From an uncultured Ruminococcus sp. (GTDB lineage: Bacteria > Bacillota > Clostridia > Oscillospirales > Ruminococcaceae), in NCBI GenBank assembly GCA_937898375.1, contig CALEJX010000276.1, positions 1 through 8,943 on the forward strand: DNA of 8,943 bases. The letters run 5' to 3'. The notes beneath the pieces are model-generated. The model saw only the letters and a program-made list of their open reading frames with translations, was not told where the DNA came from and made no database searches. The position numbers and the translations under genes were made by a program. Every line of letters begins with the position of its first letter. The first letter of the stretch is position 1. Of the stretch, positions 1 through 5,950 are shown in pieces.

Positions 1-1418
1 CACCTGAGCACCTGAAAATGCTTGAAGATTGGCTCAAGAGCTATCACCCTGAGAAGCTTTTCACAGAAGAGGGCAGACTTATCCCTGAGCTTGAAGAGCT
101 TGCGCCAACAGGCAACAGAAGAATGGGCGCAAACCCACACGCTAACGGCGGACTTCTTCTGAGAGACCTGAGACTTCCTGATTTCAGAAAATACGGCATT
201 GACGTTCCTGCTCCTGGTGCTGTTGAAGCACAGGATATGATAGAGCTTGGCGGCTTTGTAAGAGATATATTCAAGCTCAACGAAGAAAGCAAGAACTTCC
301 GTATTTTTGGACCTGACGAGACAATGTCAAACAGACTTGGCAAGGTCTTTGAAGCAACAAACAGAGATTGGAACGCTGAAAAGTTTGACAACGACGAGTT
401 CCTTGCGGCTGACGGACGTGTTATGGACTCAATGCTTTCTGAGCATATGTGCGAGGGCTGGCTGGAGGGCTATCTGCTCACAGGCCGTCACGGCTTCTTT
501 GCAAGCTATGAAGCTTTCATAAGAATAGTTGACTCCATGTTCTCACAGCACGCTAAGTGGCTGAAAGTTACTTCACAGCTCCCATGGAGACAGAAGATAG
601 CTTCACTTAACTACATACTTTCTTCCAACGTATGGCAGCAGGATCACAACGGCTTTACACATCAGGATCCAGGCTTCCTCGACCACGTTGCAAACAAGAA
701 AGCAGACGTTGTAAGAATGTATCTCCCACCGGACACAAACTGTCTGCTGTCATGCTTTGACCACTGCATACGTTCAAAGAACTATGTGAACGTAATGGTA
801 ACATCAAAGCACCCAAGACAGCAGTGGCTCACAATGGAGCAGGCTGTTAAGCACTGCACACAGGGTATCGGTATTTGGGAATGGGCTTCAAACGATCAGG
901 GTCAGGAGCCTGACGTTGTTCTGGCTTGCTGCGGCGACACACCTACACTTGAAGCACTTGCAGCAGTAACTATCCTGAGAAAGAACCTGCCGCAGGTCAA
1001 GATAAGATTTATCAACGTTGTTGACCTGTTCAAGCTTCAGCCACAGTCAAAGCACCCACACGGACTTTCCGACGCTGACTTTGACGCACTGTTCACAAAG
1101 GACAAGCCTATCGTATTCGCATTCCACGGCTATCCTACACTTATCCACGAGCTTCTCTATCATCGTCACAACCGCAACCTTTATGTATGCGGCTACAACG
1201 AGGAGGGTACTATCACAACTCCATTCGACATGAGAGTTCAGAACGAGATAGACCGTTTCCACCTTGTTATGGAAGTTATCAAGAGACTTCCACAGCTCGG
1301 AAACACAGGCGCTTATCTCCACCAGCTCATGCAGGACAAGCTTGTTGAACACAAGCAGTATATTGCTGAGTACGGTCTTGATATGCCTGAGATCAGAGAT
1401 TGGAAATGGGATATCTAA
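1..1418 (+). CDS. xfp: Xylulose-5-phosphate/fructose-6-phosphate phosphoketolase, C-terminal part (5' end outside window)
   Basis: This thiamine-diphosphate enzyme cleaves xylulose-5-P (and usually fructose-6-P) with phosphate to acetyl-phosphate plus an aldose phosphate, in the cytoplasmic phosphoketolase shunt. The frame is open from base 3 and runs through the Met codon at 18, so the Met is internal. About 471 residues are visible, against roughly 790-825 for the family, so the N-terminal ThDP domain is cut off. Visible landmarks are GPDET near 309-323, whose Glu (318-320) matches the ThDP-activating glutamate; LLTGRHGFFASYEAF near 474-518; and HNGFTHQDPG near 645-674, whose two histidines five residues apart match the catalytic pair known in bifidobacterial enzymes. 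No frameshift or lost motif was seen. The gene ends at TAA and is followed 37 bp later by an intrinsic terminator. It is probably transcribed alone or as the last gene of its unit. Frequent ACA, CCA and AAG codons fit high expression, though this was judged by eye only. Confidence 0.96.
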   Translation, partial: PEHLKMLEDWLKSYHPEKLFTEEGRLIPELEELAPTGNRRMGANPHANGGLLLRDLRLPDFRKYGIDVPAPGAVEAQDMIELGGFVRDIFKLNEESKNFRIFGPDETMSNRLGKVFEATNRDWNAEKFDNDEFLAADGRVMDSMLSEHMCEGWLEGYLLTGRHGFFASYEAFIRIVDSMFSQHAKWLKVTSQLPWRQKIASLNYILSSNVWQQDHNGFTHQDPGFLDHVANKKADVVRMYLPPDTNCLLSCFDHCIRSKNYVNVMVTSKHPRQQWLTMEQAVKHCTQGIGIWEWASNDQGQEPDVVLACCGDTPTLEALAAVTILRKNLPQVKIRFINVVDLFKLQPQSKHPHGLSDADFDALFTKDKPIVFAFHGYPTLIHELLYHRHNRNLYVCGYNEEGTITTPFDMRVQNEIDRFHLVMEVIKRLPQLGNTGAYLHQLMQDKLVEHKQYIAEYGLDMPEIRDWKWDI

Positions 1419-1454
1419 TAAAAAAGCCGACCTATTAATTAAATATACCCACAT

Positions 1455-1489
1455 AAAAAGGGACTTTCGATTTTCGGAAGCCCCTTTTT
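1455..1489 (+). terminator. Intrinsic terminator after phosphoketolase, probably bidirectional
   Basis: Arms 1455-1469 and 1475-1489 pair over 14 of 15 positions (one A/C mismatch at 1463/1481 and one T-G pair) around the loop ATTTT. The 3' arm ends in TTTTT, giving the U-tract for phosphoketolase. Because the 5' arm starts with AAAAA, the opposite strand also reads as stem plus U-tract, so it could back up termination of the converging Bax-inhibitor gene. Confidence 0.9.
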
Positions 1490-1500
1490 GCTGTGCATAT

Positions 1501-1531
1501 AAAAATATCCCCCGCCATATGACGAGGGATA
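1501..1531 (-). terminator. Intrinsic terminator of the Bax-inhibitor-1 family gene
   Basis: On the minus strand TATCCC (1531-1526) pairs with GGGATA (1511-1506). One mismatch follows and then a further CG/CG pair, with an 8-base loop. TTTTT (1505-1501) comes straight after the stem. It lies about 22 bp past the stop codon at 1553. On the plus strand the stem is followed by AAAAA, so this one works in the minus direction only. Confidence 0.8.
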
Positions 1532-1552
1532 AAAATGCACTAAGCGCACAAA

Positions 1553-2344
1553 TTATTTCTTGCTGTTTGCTATCTTTGCAAGGAGGTTAAGTATCTTAAG
1601 ATAAAGATAGATAACGCCTACGATAAGACCATAGCTTGCATACCACTCATACTGAGCAGGGAGACCCTGTTCAACTGTCATCTGGATAGTTTCAAAGTCG
1701 CACATAAGGAACGCTGCGGCAATAAGAACGCCGACAACTGCGAAAACTATGCCGATAGGGCCGTTGTTTATTGCAACGATAGAAGTGTAGATAGCTGAAT
1801 GAGGTGCGAGCCATGCAAGAAGCATGAAAAGCAATCCGCCTATGATAGACACCCAAAGGCAGGTGATAAGAGCGGTTTTCATTCTGCTGCCAACACGAAC
1901 GCCCTTTGAGTAGATAACCGCAAGCACTGCAACTGTCAAAAGCGTCAGGGTAACGGCTTCAACTATAATGCCTTTCCACTGCATTGCGTAGATCATTGAC
2001 ATAAATGTGAGTGCATATCCCATACCTGCGGAATAGATAGACCCTGTTACCGCCGTTGTTTTCGGAGCGAATGACGCCACAAGTCCTGCTATGGCTGTTG
2101 CGATAAGAGCGCCGATAAAGATAGTATACTCAGTGGTAAGAGCCTGCGCACCGCCGCCGAAGAAGTTGTGAATGTAAAAATACGCTCCCATGCCTGCGGC
2201 GAAAACTGCAACAAAATACAGGGTCTTCATTGCGATGCCCTTATAGCTTGCAGCCTCCATGCCGTAAGTGGACTGTGCGAAAGAGCGCAGTTTTTTCACT
2301 CGTGGATTTGAATAGCTTTCAGAAAAATTATTATAATCGTTCAT
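1553..2344 (-). CDS. Bax inhibitor-1/YccA family membrane protein
   Basis: A 263-residue integral membrane protein. It has a polar N-terminus containing SNPRVKK, then seven hydrophobic segments at about 41-62, 73-93, 101-121, 125-146, 158-180, 198-217 and 239-258. The C-terminal part, with a CDFETI motif at the end of helix 6 (Asp 216), then YEWY (232-235) and a LYLKILNLL helix, is characteristic of the bacterial BaxI_1-type branch of the Bax-inhibitor-1 superfamily. Related bacterial proteins such as YetJ act as pH-sensitive calcium leak channels; whether this branch does so is not established, so transport is inference. The start is ATG at 2344, because AGGAGG sits 7 bases upstream; an in-frame TTG at 2371 would add nine residues but lies upstream of that site. 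The gene is monocistronic, with its own promoter (2396-2423) and terminator. It is divergent from a calcium-type P-ATPase. Lys 250 occupies a helix-7 position that I recall as usually acidic. Confidence 0.9.
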   Translation of the reverse strand: MNDYNNFSESYSNPRVKKLRSFAQSTYGMEAASYKGIAMKTLYFVAVFAAGMGAYFYIHNFFGGGAQALTTEYTIFIGALIATAIAGLVASFAPKTTAVTGSIYSAGMGYALTFMSMIYAMQWKGIIVEAVTLTLLTVAVLAVIYSKGVRVGSRMKTALITCLWVSIIGGLLFMLLAWLAPHSAIYTSIVAINNGPIGIVFAVVGVLIAAAFLMCDFETIQMTVEQGLPAQYEWYASYGLIVGVIYLYLKILNLLAKIANSKK

Positions 2345-2351
2345 GAATTTG

Positions 2352-2357
2352 CCTCCT
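2352..2357 (-). promoter_or_regulatory. Ribosome binding site AGGAGG for the Bax-inhibitor-1 family gene
   Basis: The minus strand reads AGGAGG, then seven bases, then ATG at 2344. This perfect Shine-Dalgarno sequence decides the start in favour of 2344 over the TTG at 2371. Confidence 0.9.
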
Positions 2358-2395
2358 TTATTTTTCGCCAATATTTATTATTTGGCTTATATACT

Positions 2396-2423
2396 ATTAT
2401 ACATATTTTCTTAAAAAAGTCAA
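2396..2423 (-). promoter_or_regulatory. Sigma-A promoter of the Bax-inhibitor-1 family gene
   Basis: The minus strand shows TTGACT (2423-2418), a 16-base spacer, and a perfect TATAAT (2401-2396). Transcription would begin near 2389, giving a leader of about 45 bases that contains the AGGAGG site. The surroundings are AT-rich. Confidence 0.85.
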
Positions 2424-2460
2424 TATGATTTTTTAACCAACAGCGCAAAGTTCTTTTTTG

Positions 2461-2484
2461 GGACTTGTCCGCATATTATATAAG
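2461..2484 (+). promoter_or_regulatory. Candidate -10 region and short palindrome upstream of the P-type ATPase
   Basis: The stretch holds the palindrome GGACTTGTCC (2461-2470), directly followed by an AT-rich block containing TATTAT (2474-2479) and TATAAG (2479-2484). Either hexamer could be a -10 box for the ATPase. No convincing -35 lies 15-18 bases upstream (only T-rich sequence), so the promoter would be weak or activator-dependent. The palindrome sits where a regulator could bind. The call is tentative. Confidence 0.35.
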
Positions 2485-2508
2485 CAAAGGCAAAAGCACT
2501 GAAAAGTC

Positions 2509-2534
2509 TTGTGCGGTCAAAATGTTTCGCACAA
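2509..2534 (+). repeat. 7-bp inverted repeat in the presumed leader of the P-type ATPase
   Basis: TTGTGCG (2509-2515) and CGCACAA (2528-2534) are perfect inverted copies separated by 12 bases. They lie 43 bases upstream of the proposed TTG start, outside any coding sequence if that start is correct. The element could be an operator half-site pair or an RNA hairpin. No U-tract follows, so it is not a terminator. Confidence 0.6.
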
Positions 2535-2576
2535 TGTTATCAAGGCTATGCCAAAAATCGGAAAGGAAGATACATT

Positions 2577-5258
2577 TTGCTGGATATACTTGAAAAGAAG
2601 CTGACGGAAAGCCCGACCGCAATAAAGGGGCTAACAACTGCGGAAGCTGAAAAGCGGCTCAGTACAGACGGCGAAAACCGCCTTGCTAAAAAGAAAAAGA
2701 CCTCTGCGGCGAAAATTTTCGCAGGGCAGTTCCATGACGTTATGGTGATGATACTTCTTGTATCGGTGGTGATATCCGTAACGTTGGGGCAATATGCTGA
2801 TGCTGTGCCTATCGTGCTTATAGTTATCATTAACGCTGCGCTGGGATTTATTCAGGAATACCGCTGTGAAAAAACGCTTGAAAAGCTTGAAAACATGACC
2901 GCTCCCACTGCCATGGTATACCGTGACGGCAGGCTTGTGAAAATTCCTGCAGCTGAGGTAGTGGCAGGCGACGTTTTCACCCTTGAAGCAGGTGACAGAG
3001 TGCCTTGCGACGGCTACATAAACTCATCAAGGGCGTTATCATGCGACGAATCTGCGCTCACTGGAGAAGCTGTGCCTGTTATGAAGAAAAGCCGCACGTC
3101 TGAGATAGATTTTACCGTTTTGAACAAAGATTACATGGTATACATGGGAACAGTTGTCACAAAGGGCGTTGGCGAAGTCACGGCGGTGGCGACAGGTGAG
3201 CGAAGCCAAATGGGCAGGGTCTCCACCATGCTTGAAGAAATAAAAGAGCCAGAAACTCCCCTGCAAAAGAAGCTTGGTGAGCTTGGAAAGACACTTGCTA
3301 TCATCTGCCTTGCAGTGTGCGTGGTAGTCTTTCTTGCAGGCGTACTAAGGGGCGAGCCTGTTCTTGACATGGCAATGACAGGAATAACCATAGCCATTGC
3401 CGCAATACCTGAGGGTTTGCCTGCCACTGTGACTATAGCGCTTGCCCTTGCGGTTAGAAAAATGCTAAAGCGTCAAGCACTTGTACACAGGCTTCATTCT
3501 GTGGAAACTCTTGGCTGTGCCACTGTTATCTGCACCGACAAGACCGGTACTGTGACAATGAACAAAATGACCGTTACAGATATTTTCACCTGCACCGAGA
3601 AAAGCCGTGTTTACGCCGTGACAAAAGAGGGGGCAAGCTTTGATAACAAAGCCCTCAAAGCATGGGAAAGCCCTGACCTTGGCAGGATACTTTTGTGCGG
3701 CGCAGCCTGCAACAACGCAAGGCTCTGTCCGCCTGAGAAGATAAAAAAGCGTGACAGAGGCGGCAGGCAAAGCGAGCTTTGCGCAGAGGGCGACCCTACA
3801 GAAACGGCGATACTTATAGCCTGCGCAAACTCGGGCATAAACGTCGGCTCGCTTGGCTACAGACGAACTGACGAGCTGCCATTTGAAAGCGAAACACGCT
3901 CCATGACGGTAATATGCGCTGATGAAAAAGGGCTTACAACGGCATTCAAGAAAGGCGCTTTTGATGTTATAATAAAGGAATGCAGCCATGTTTTTTCTGA
4001 CAGCGGAAAGCTTTTGACATTTGGCGGAGCAATGAGAAAACAGGCTTTTGACAAGTGCGAAGAATACTCCTCCCAAGGTCTGCGTGTGATAGCATTTTCA
4101 CAGCAAGTGGACGGCGAATGGGCTTTTCTTGGACTAATGGCAATGAAAGACCCTCTCAGGGCTGAAGCCGCAAAGGCGGTGGCAGAATGTCAGCGTGCAG
4201 GCATAAAGACAGTTATGATAACAGGCGACCACAAGCTCACTGCGCAAGCTATCGCAAAAGAGGCAGGCATCATGAAAGCAGGCTCTATCGCACTGACAGG
4301 GGAAGAACTTGACAGAATGGACGACAAACAGCTTGACGAGGTAATAGAAAACTGCCGTGTGTTCGCAAGGGTGACGCCCGAACACAAGCTTAGGATAGTA
4401 AAGGCTTTCAAAAGCCGTGGGCACGTTTGCGCAATGACAGGCGACGGAGTAAACGACGCACCTGCCATAAAAGAAGCCGATATAGGCGTTTCAATGGGAA
4501 TATCAGGCACAGAGGTCACGAAGCAGGCGGCTGACGTGATACTTCTTGACGACAATTTCGCCACCCTTGTGAACTCCGTTGAGGAGGGCAGGACGATATA
4601 TCAGAACATAAGAAAATTCGTGCGCTATCTTATTTCCTGCAACATAGGCGAGGTCATAACAATGCTCGGTGGGATTTTAATGGGGCTTCCAATGGTACTG
4701 CTTCCTGCGCAGATACTTCTTGTAAATCTTGTTACAGACAGCCTTCCTGCCATTGCGCTGGGGCTTGAGCCTGCGGAAAGCTCGGTAATGAAAAAGCCCC
4801 CTAGAAAAGAAGATGACAGCTTTTTCAGCGGCGGACTTATGTGGCGTATAGTCATAAGAGGGCTTCTTATTGGTATATGCACCCTTGCAAGCTTCACTGT
4901 TCTGCTCACGAACACCCATTCTCTCAGCACGGCAAGAACAGGTGCGCTTATAACACTTGTGCTTAGTCAGCTTATCCATGTGTTTGAATGTAAATCAGAA
5001 GAAAAGACCCTTTTCACTGTGCCTTATCTTTCAAACCCGTTCCTGCTTTTCTCTGTATTCATATCTGCGGCGGCGCTGTTTGCAGGCATATGGCTCCCTA
5101 TTCTGCAAAAGGTATTTTTCACAGCCGTTCCGAGCCTTGGAGAATTTCTTGTGGCGGCGGCAGCGGCGGCTATCGTGCCTGTTGGGGCTGGCATAATACC
5201 AAAGCTTTTTATGGGTAAAAAATCCCCTGACGTAACAGTGAACGTTCCGCAGAATTAA
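2577..5258 (+). CDS. Cation-translocating P-type ATPase, calcium-transporting (P2/PMR1-like) type
   Basis: An 893-residue membrane pump that couples ATP hydrolysis to cation transport, most likely calcium efflux. Landmarks are an N-terminal cation-ATPase domain, helices M1/M2 near 54-93, the actuator loop TGEA at 162-165 (usual form TGES, Glu kept), PEGLPA in M4 with Glu 279, phosphorylation motif DKTGT with Asp 321, a KGA nucleotide-binding motif, TGDGVNDAPA at 621-630, and six C-terminal helices. Asn 689 and Glu 692 in M5 and NLVTD in M6 (Asn 717, Thr 720, Asp 721) match the calcium-site residues of SERCA-type pumps, which supports calcium over heavy metals; specificity for another divalent ion cannot be excluded. 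The chosen start is TTG at 2577, seven bases after AAGGAAG (2563-2569). The upstream in-frame GTG at 2511 has no ribosome binding site and would add a cysteine-rich tail unlike the family. The gene is divergent from the Bax-inhibitor gene. No terminator separates it from the regulator 65 bp downstream. Confidence 0.93.
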   Translation: MLDILEKKLTESPTAIKGLTTAEAEKRLSTDGENRLAKKKKTSAAKIFAGQFHDVMVMILLVSVVISVTLGQYADAVPIVLIVIINAALGFIQEYRCEKTLEKLENMTAPTAMVYRDGRLVKIPAAEVVAGDVFTLEAGDRVPCDGYINSSRALSCDESALTGEAVPVMKKSRTSEIDFTVLNKDYMVYMGTVVTKGVGEVTAVATGERSQMGRVSTMLEEIKEPETPLQKKLGELGKTLAIICLAVCVVVFLAGVLRGEPVLDMAMTGITIAIAAIPEGLPATVTIALALAVRKMLKRQALVHRLHSVETLGCATVICTDKTGTVTMNKMTVTDIFTCTEKSRVYAVTKEGASFDNKALKAWESPDLGRILLCGAACNNARLCPPEKIKKRDRGGRQSELCAEGDPTETAILIACANSGINVGSLGYRRTDELPFESETRSMTVICADEKGLTTAFKKGAFDVIIKECSHVFSDSGKLLTFGGAMRKQAFDKCEEYSSQGLRVIAFSQQVDGEWAFLGLMAMKDPLRAEAAKAVAECQRAGIKTVMITGDHKLTAQAIAKEAGIMKAGSIALTGEELDRMDDKQLDEVIENCRVFARVTPEHKLRIVKAFKSRGHVCAMTGDGVNDAPAIKEADIGVSMGISGTEVTKQAADVILLDDNFATLVNSVEEGRTIYQNIRKFVRYLISCNIGEVITMLGGILMGLPMVLLPAQILLVNLVTDSLPAIALGLEPAESSVMKKPPRKEDDSFFSGGLMWRIVIRGLLIGICTLASFTVLLTNTHSLSTARTGALITLVLSQLIHVFECKSEEKTLFTVPYLSNPFLLFSVFISAAALFAGIWLPILQKVFFTAVPSLGEFLVAAAAAAIVPVGAGIIPKLFMGKKSPDVTVNVPQN

Positions 5259-5259
5259 G

Positions 5260-5274
5260 TCTACGGAGAGTAGA
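5260..5274 (+). repeat. Small dyad abutting the -35 box of the HTH gene
   Basis: TCTAC and GTAGA are 5-bp inverted copies around the loop GGAGA, starting two bases after the P-ATPase stop codon and ending directly at the TTGACA box. No T-run follows, so it is not an intrinsic terminator. It may be a second operator half or chance. Confidence 0.35.
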
Positions 5275-5303
5275 TTGACAAATCGCTCTAGGTATTATAT
5301 GAT
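5275..5303 (+). promoter_or_regulatory. Sigma-A promoter of the HTH-desulfoferrodoxin gene
   Basis: A perfect TTGACA (5275-5280), a 17-base spacer and TATGAT (5298-5303) give a near-consensus promoter. Transcription would begin about 5310, leaving a very short leader in which GGAGG (5312-5316) sits seven bases before the ATG at 5324. The strength of the promoter is what one expects for a gene kept down by a repressor. Confidence 0.85.
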
Positions 5304-5309
5304 ATTACC
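5291..5309 (+). promoter_or_regulatory. Candidate operator: imperfect dyad over the -10 box
   Basis: GGTATTATATGATATTACC pairs with its own reverse complement at seven of nine positions. The outer GGTA/TACC arms are perfect. It covers the -10 hexamer and reaches the presumed transcription start, which is a typical position for repressor binding. The protein made from this promoter is itself an HTH regulator, so autorepression is the simplest reading (inference). Confidence 0.5.
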
Positions 5310-5323
5310 ATGGAGGCGATACA

Positions 5324-5905
5324 ATGGACAATGAAAAAACAGGCAGACTTATCCGTGATCTGCGCACTGAGAAAGGTCTGACGCAGGCTCAGCTGGCAGA
5401 ACTTATACACGTCAGCGACAAGGCGGTATCAAAATGGGAAAGGGGTCTGGGCTGCCCTGACGTTTCGCTGCTTGGCACACTTTCAGAGGTGCTGGAAGTC
5501 AATATCGACAAGCTTCTCGAGGGGGAGCTTGGGGAAAATTCGGAGGCTGTTACAATGAACAAAATAAAATTCTATGTATGCGAAAAATGCGGCAGCGTTT
5601 TCACATCACTTGGGGGCGGCGAGCTTTCATGCTGCGGCAAAAAGCTTGCGCCCCTTACAATGAAAGACGCAGACGAGGGTCACGCCTTGAAGCTTGAAGA
5701 AGTGGAGGACGAATGGTTCGTCACCTGTCCTCACGAGATGACAAAGGGTCACTACATCTCGTTCATAGCGTTTGTATCCTATGACAGAGTGACGCTAGTC
5801 AAGACCTATCCTGAACAGGATCTTGCAGTGAGATTTCCACGAAGCAGCGCAGGATATTTCTGCTATTACTGCACAAACGACGGTTTCTACAAATTCAAGC
5901 CGTAA
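5324..5905 (+). CDS. XRE-family HTH regulator fused to a desulfoferrodoxin/superoxide-reductase-like domain
   Basis: A 193-residue soluble protein. Residues 7-66 form a Cro/C1-type helix-turn-helix (IRDLRTEKGLTQAQLAELI, then VSDKAVSKWERG), giving DNA binding. After a short linker, residues 83-193 resemble desulfoferrodoxin. A desulforedoxin-like FeS4 site is formed by CxxC (Cys 86, Cys 89) and CC (Cys 103, Cys 104). The superoxide-reductase iron site is represented by His 120, His 137 and His 143 (in HEMTKGHYISFI) and Cys 183 (in YYCTNDGF). The fifth ligand, normally His in a CxxHG motif, is Asp 186 here. The fusion suggests a transcription factor that senses iron, superoxide or redox state rather than a detoxifying enzyme; that role is inference. 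The ATG at 5324 has GGAGG seven bases upstream. It has its own promoter and a dyad over the -10 box, and sits between a P-ATPase (same strand, no visible terminator between) and a convergent ECF operon. Its targets are unknown. Confidence 0.88.
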   Translation: MDNEKTGRLIRDLRTEKGLTQAQLAELIHVSDKAVSKWERGLGCPDVSLLGTLSEVLEVNIDKLLEGELGENSEAVTMNKIKFYVCEKCGSVFTSLGGGELSCCGKKLAPLTMKDADEGHALKLEEVEDEWFVTCPHEMTKGHYISFIAFVSYDRVTLVKTYPEQDLAVRFPRSSAGYFCYYCTNDGFYKFKP

Positions 5906-5912
5906 CAGCAAA

Positions 5913-5950
5913 AGACCGGCAAGGCAAAAGCTTTGTCGGTCTAATTTTTT
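5913..5950 (+). terminator. Intrinsic terminator of the HTH gene, shared with the convergent ECF operon
   Basis: Arms 5913-5925 and 5930-5942 form a 13-bp stem (two G-T pairs) closed by the loop AAAA and followed by AATTTTTT (5943-5950). In the minus direction the same stem begins right at the TAG stop (5943-5941) of the ECF S component and is followed by TTTGC. It therefore probably terminates both units, though its U-tract is weaker in the minus direction. Confidence 0.88.

Noticed and set aside
1047..1454. 135-codon open frame on the minus strand inside phosphoketolase
   Set aside because: It overlaps the conserved C-terminal region of phosphoketolase and starts within the terminator region, with no recognisable product.
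2345..2371. Bax-inhibitor gene start at TTG 2371
   Set aside because: The perfect AGGAGG lies downstream of that codon and serves the ATG at 2344.
2471..2485. Copy of the HTH operator near the P-ATPase -10 region
   Set aside because: It shares only the AT core TATTATAT with the 5291-5309 dyad and lacks the GGTA/TACC arms, so the likeness is what two -10 regions would show by chance.
2511..2576. N-terminal extension of the P-ATPase from GTG at 2511
   Set aside because: It has no ribosome binding site, its residues are unlike the family N-terminus, and it runs through the inverted repeat. TTG at 2577 has a well-placed AAGGAAG.
2430..2576. Manganese (yybP-ykoY) or other metal riboswitch before the P-ATPase
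   Set aside because: Such elements often precede cation ATPases, but I could not find their conserved paired loops here. Only the simple inverted repeat is visible.
2548..2604. 18-codon ATG frame in the P-ATPase leader, a possible leader peptide
   Set aside because: Its AAGG is too close to the ATG for a good start, there is no attenuator-like structure, and it overlaps the ATPase start in another frame.
3465..4076. 203-codon open frame on the minus strand inside the P-ATPase
   Set aside because: It lies opposite conserved catalytic-domain codons, has cysteine- and aromatic-rich composition without recognisable domains, and reflects the codon bias of the real gene.
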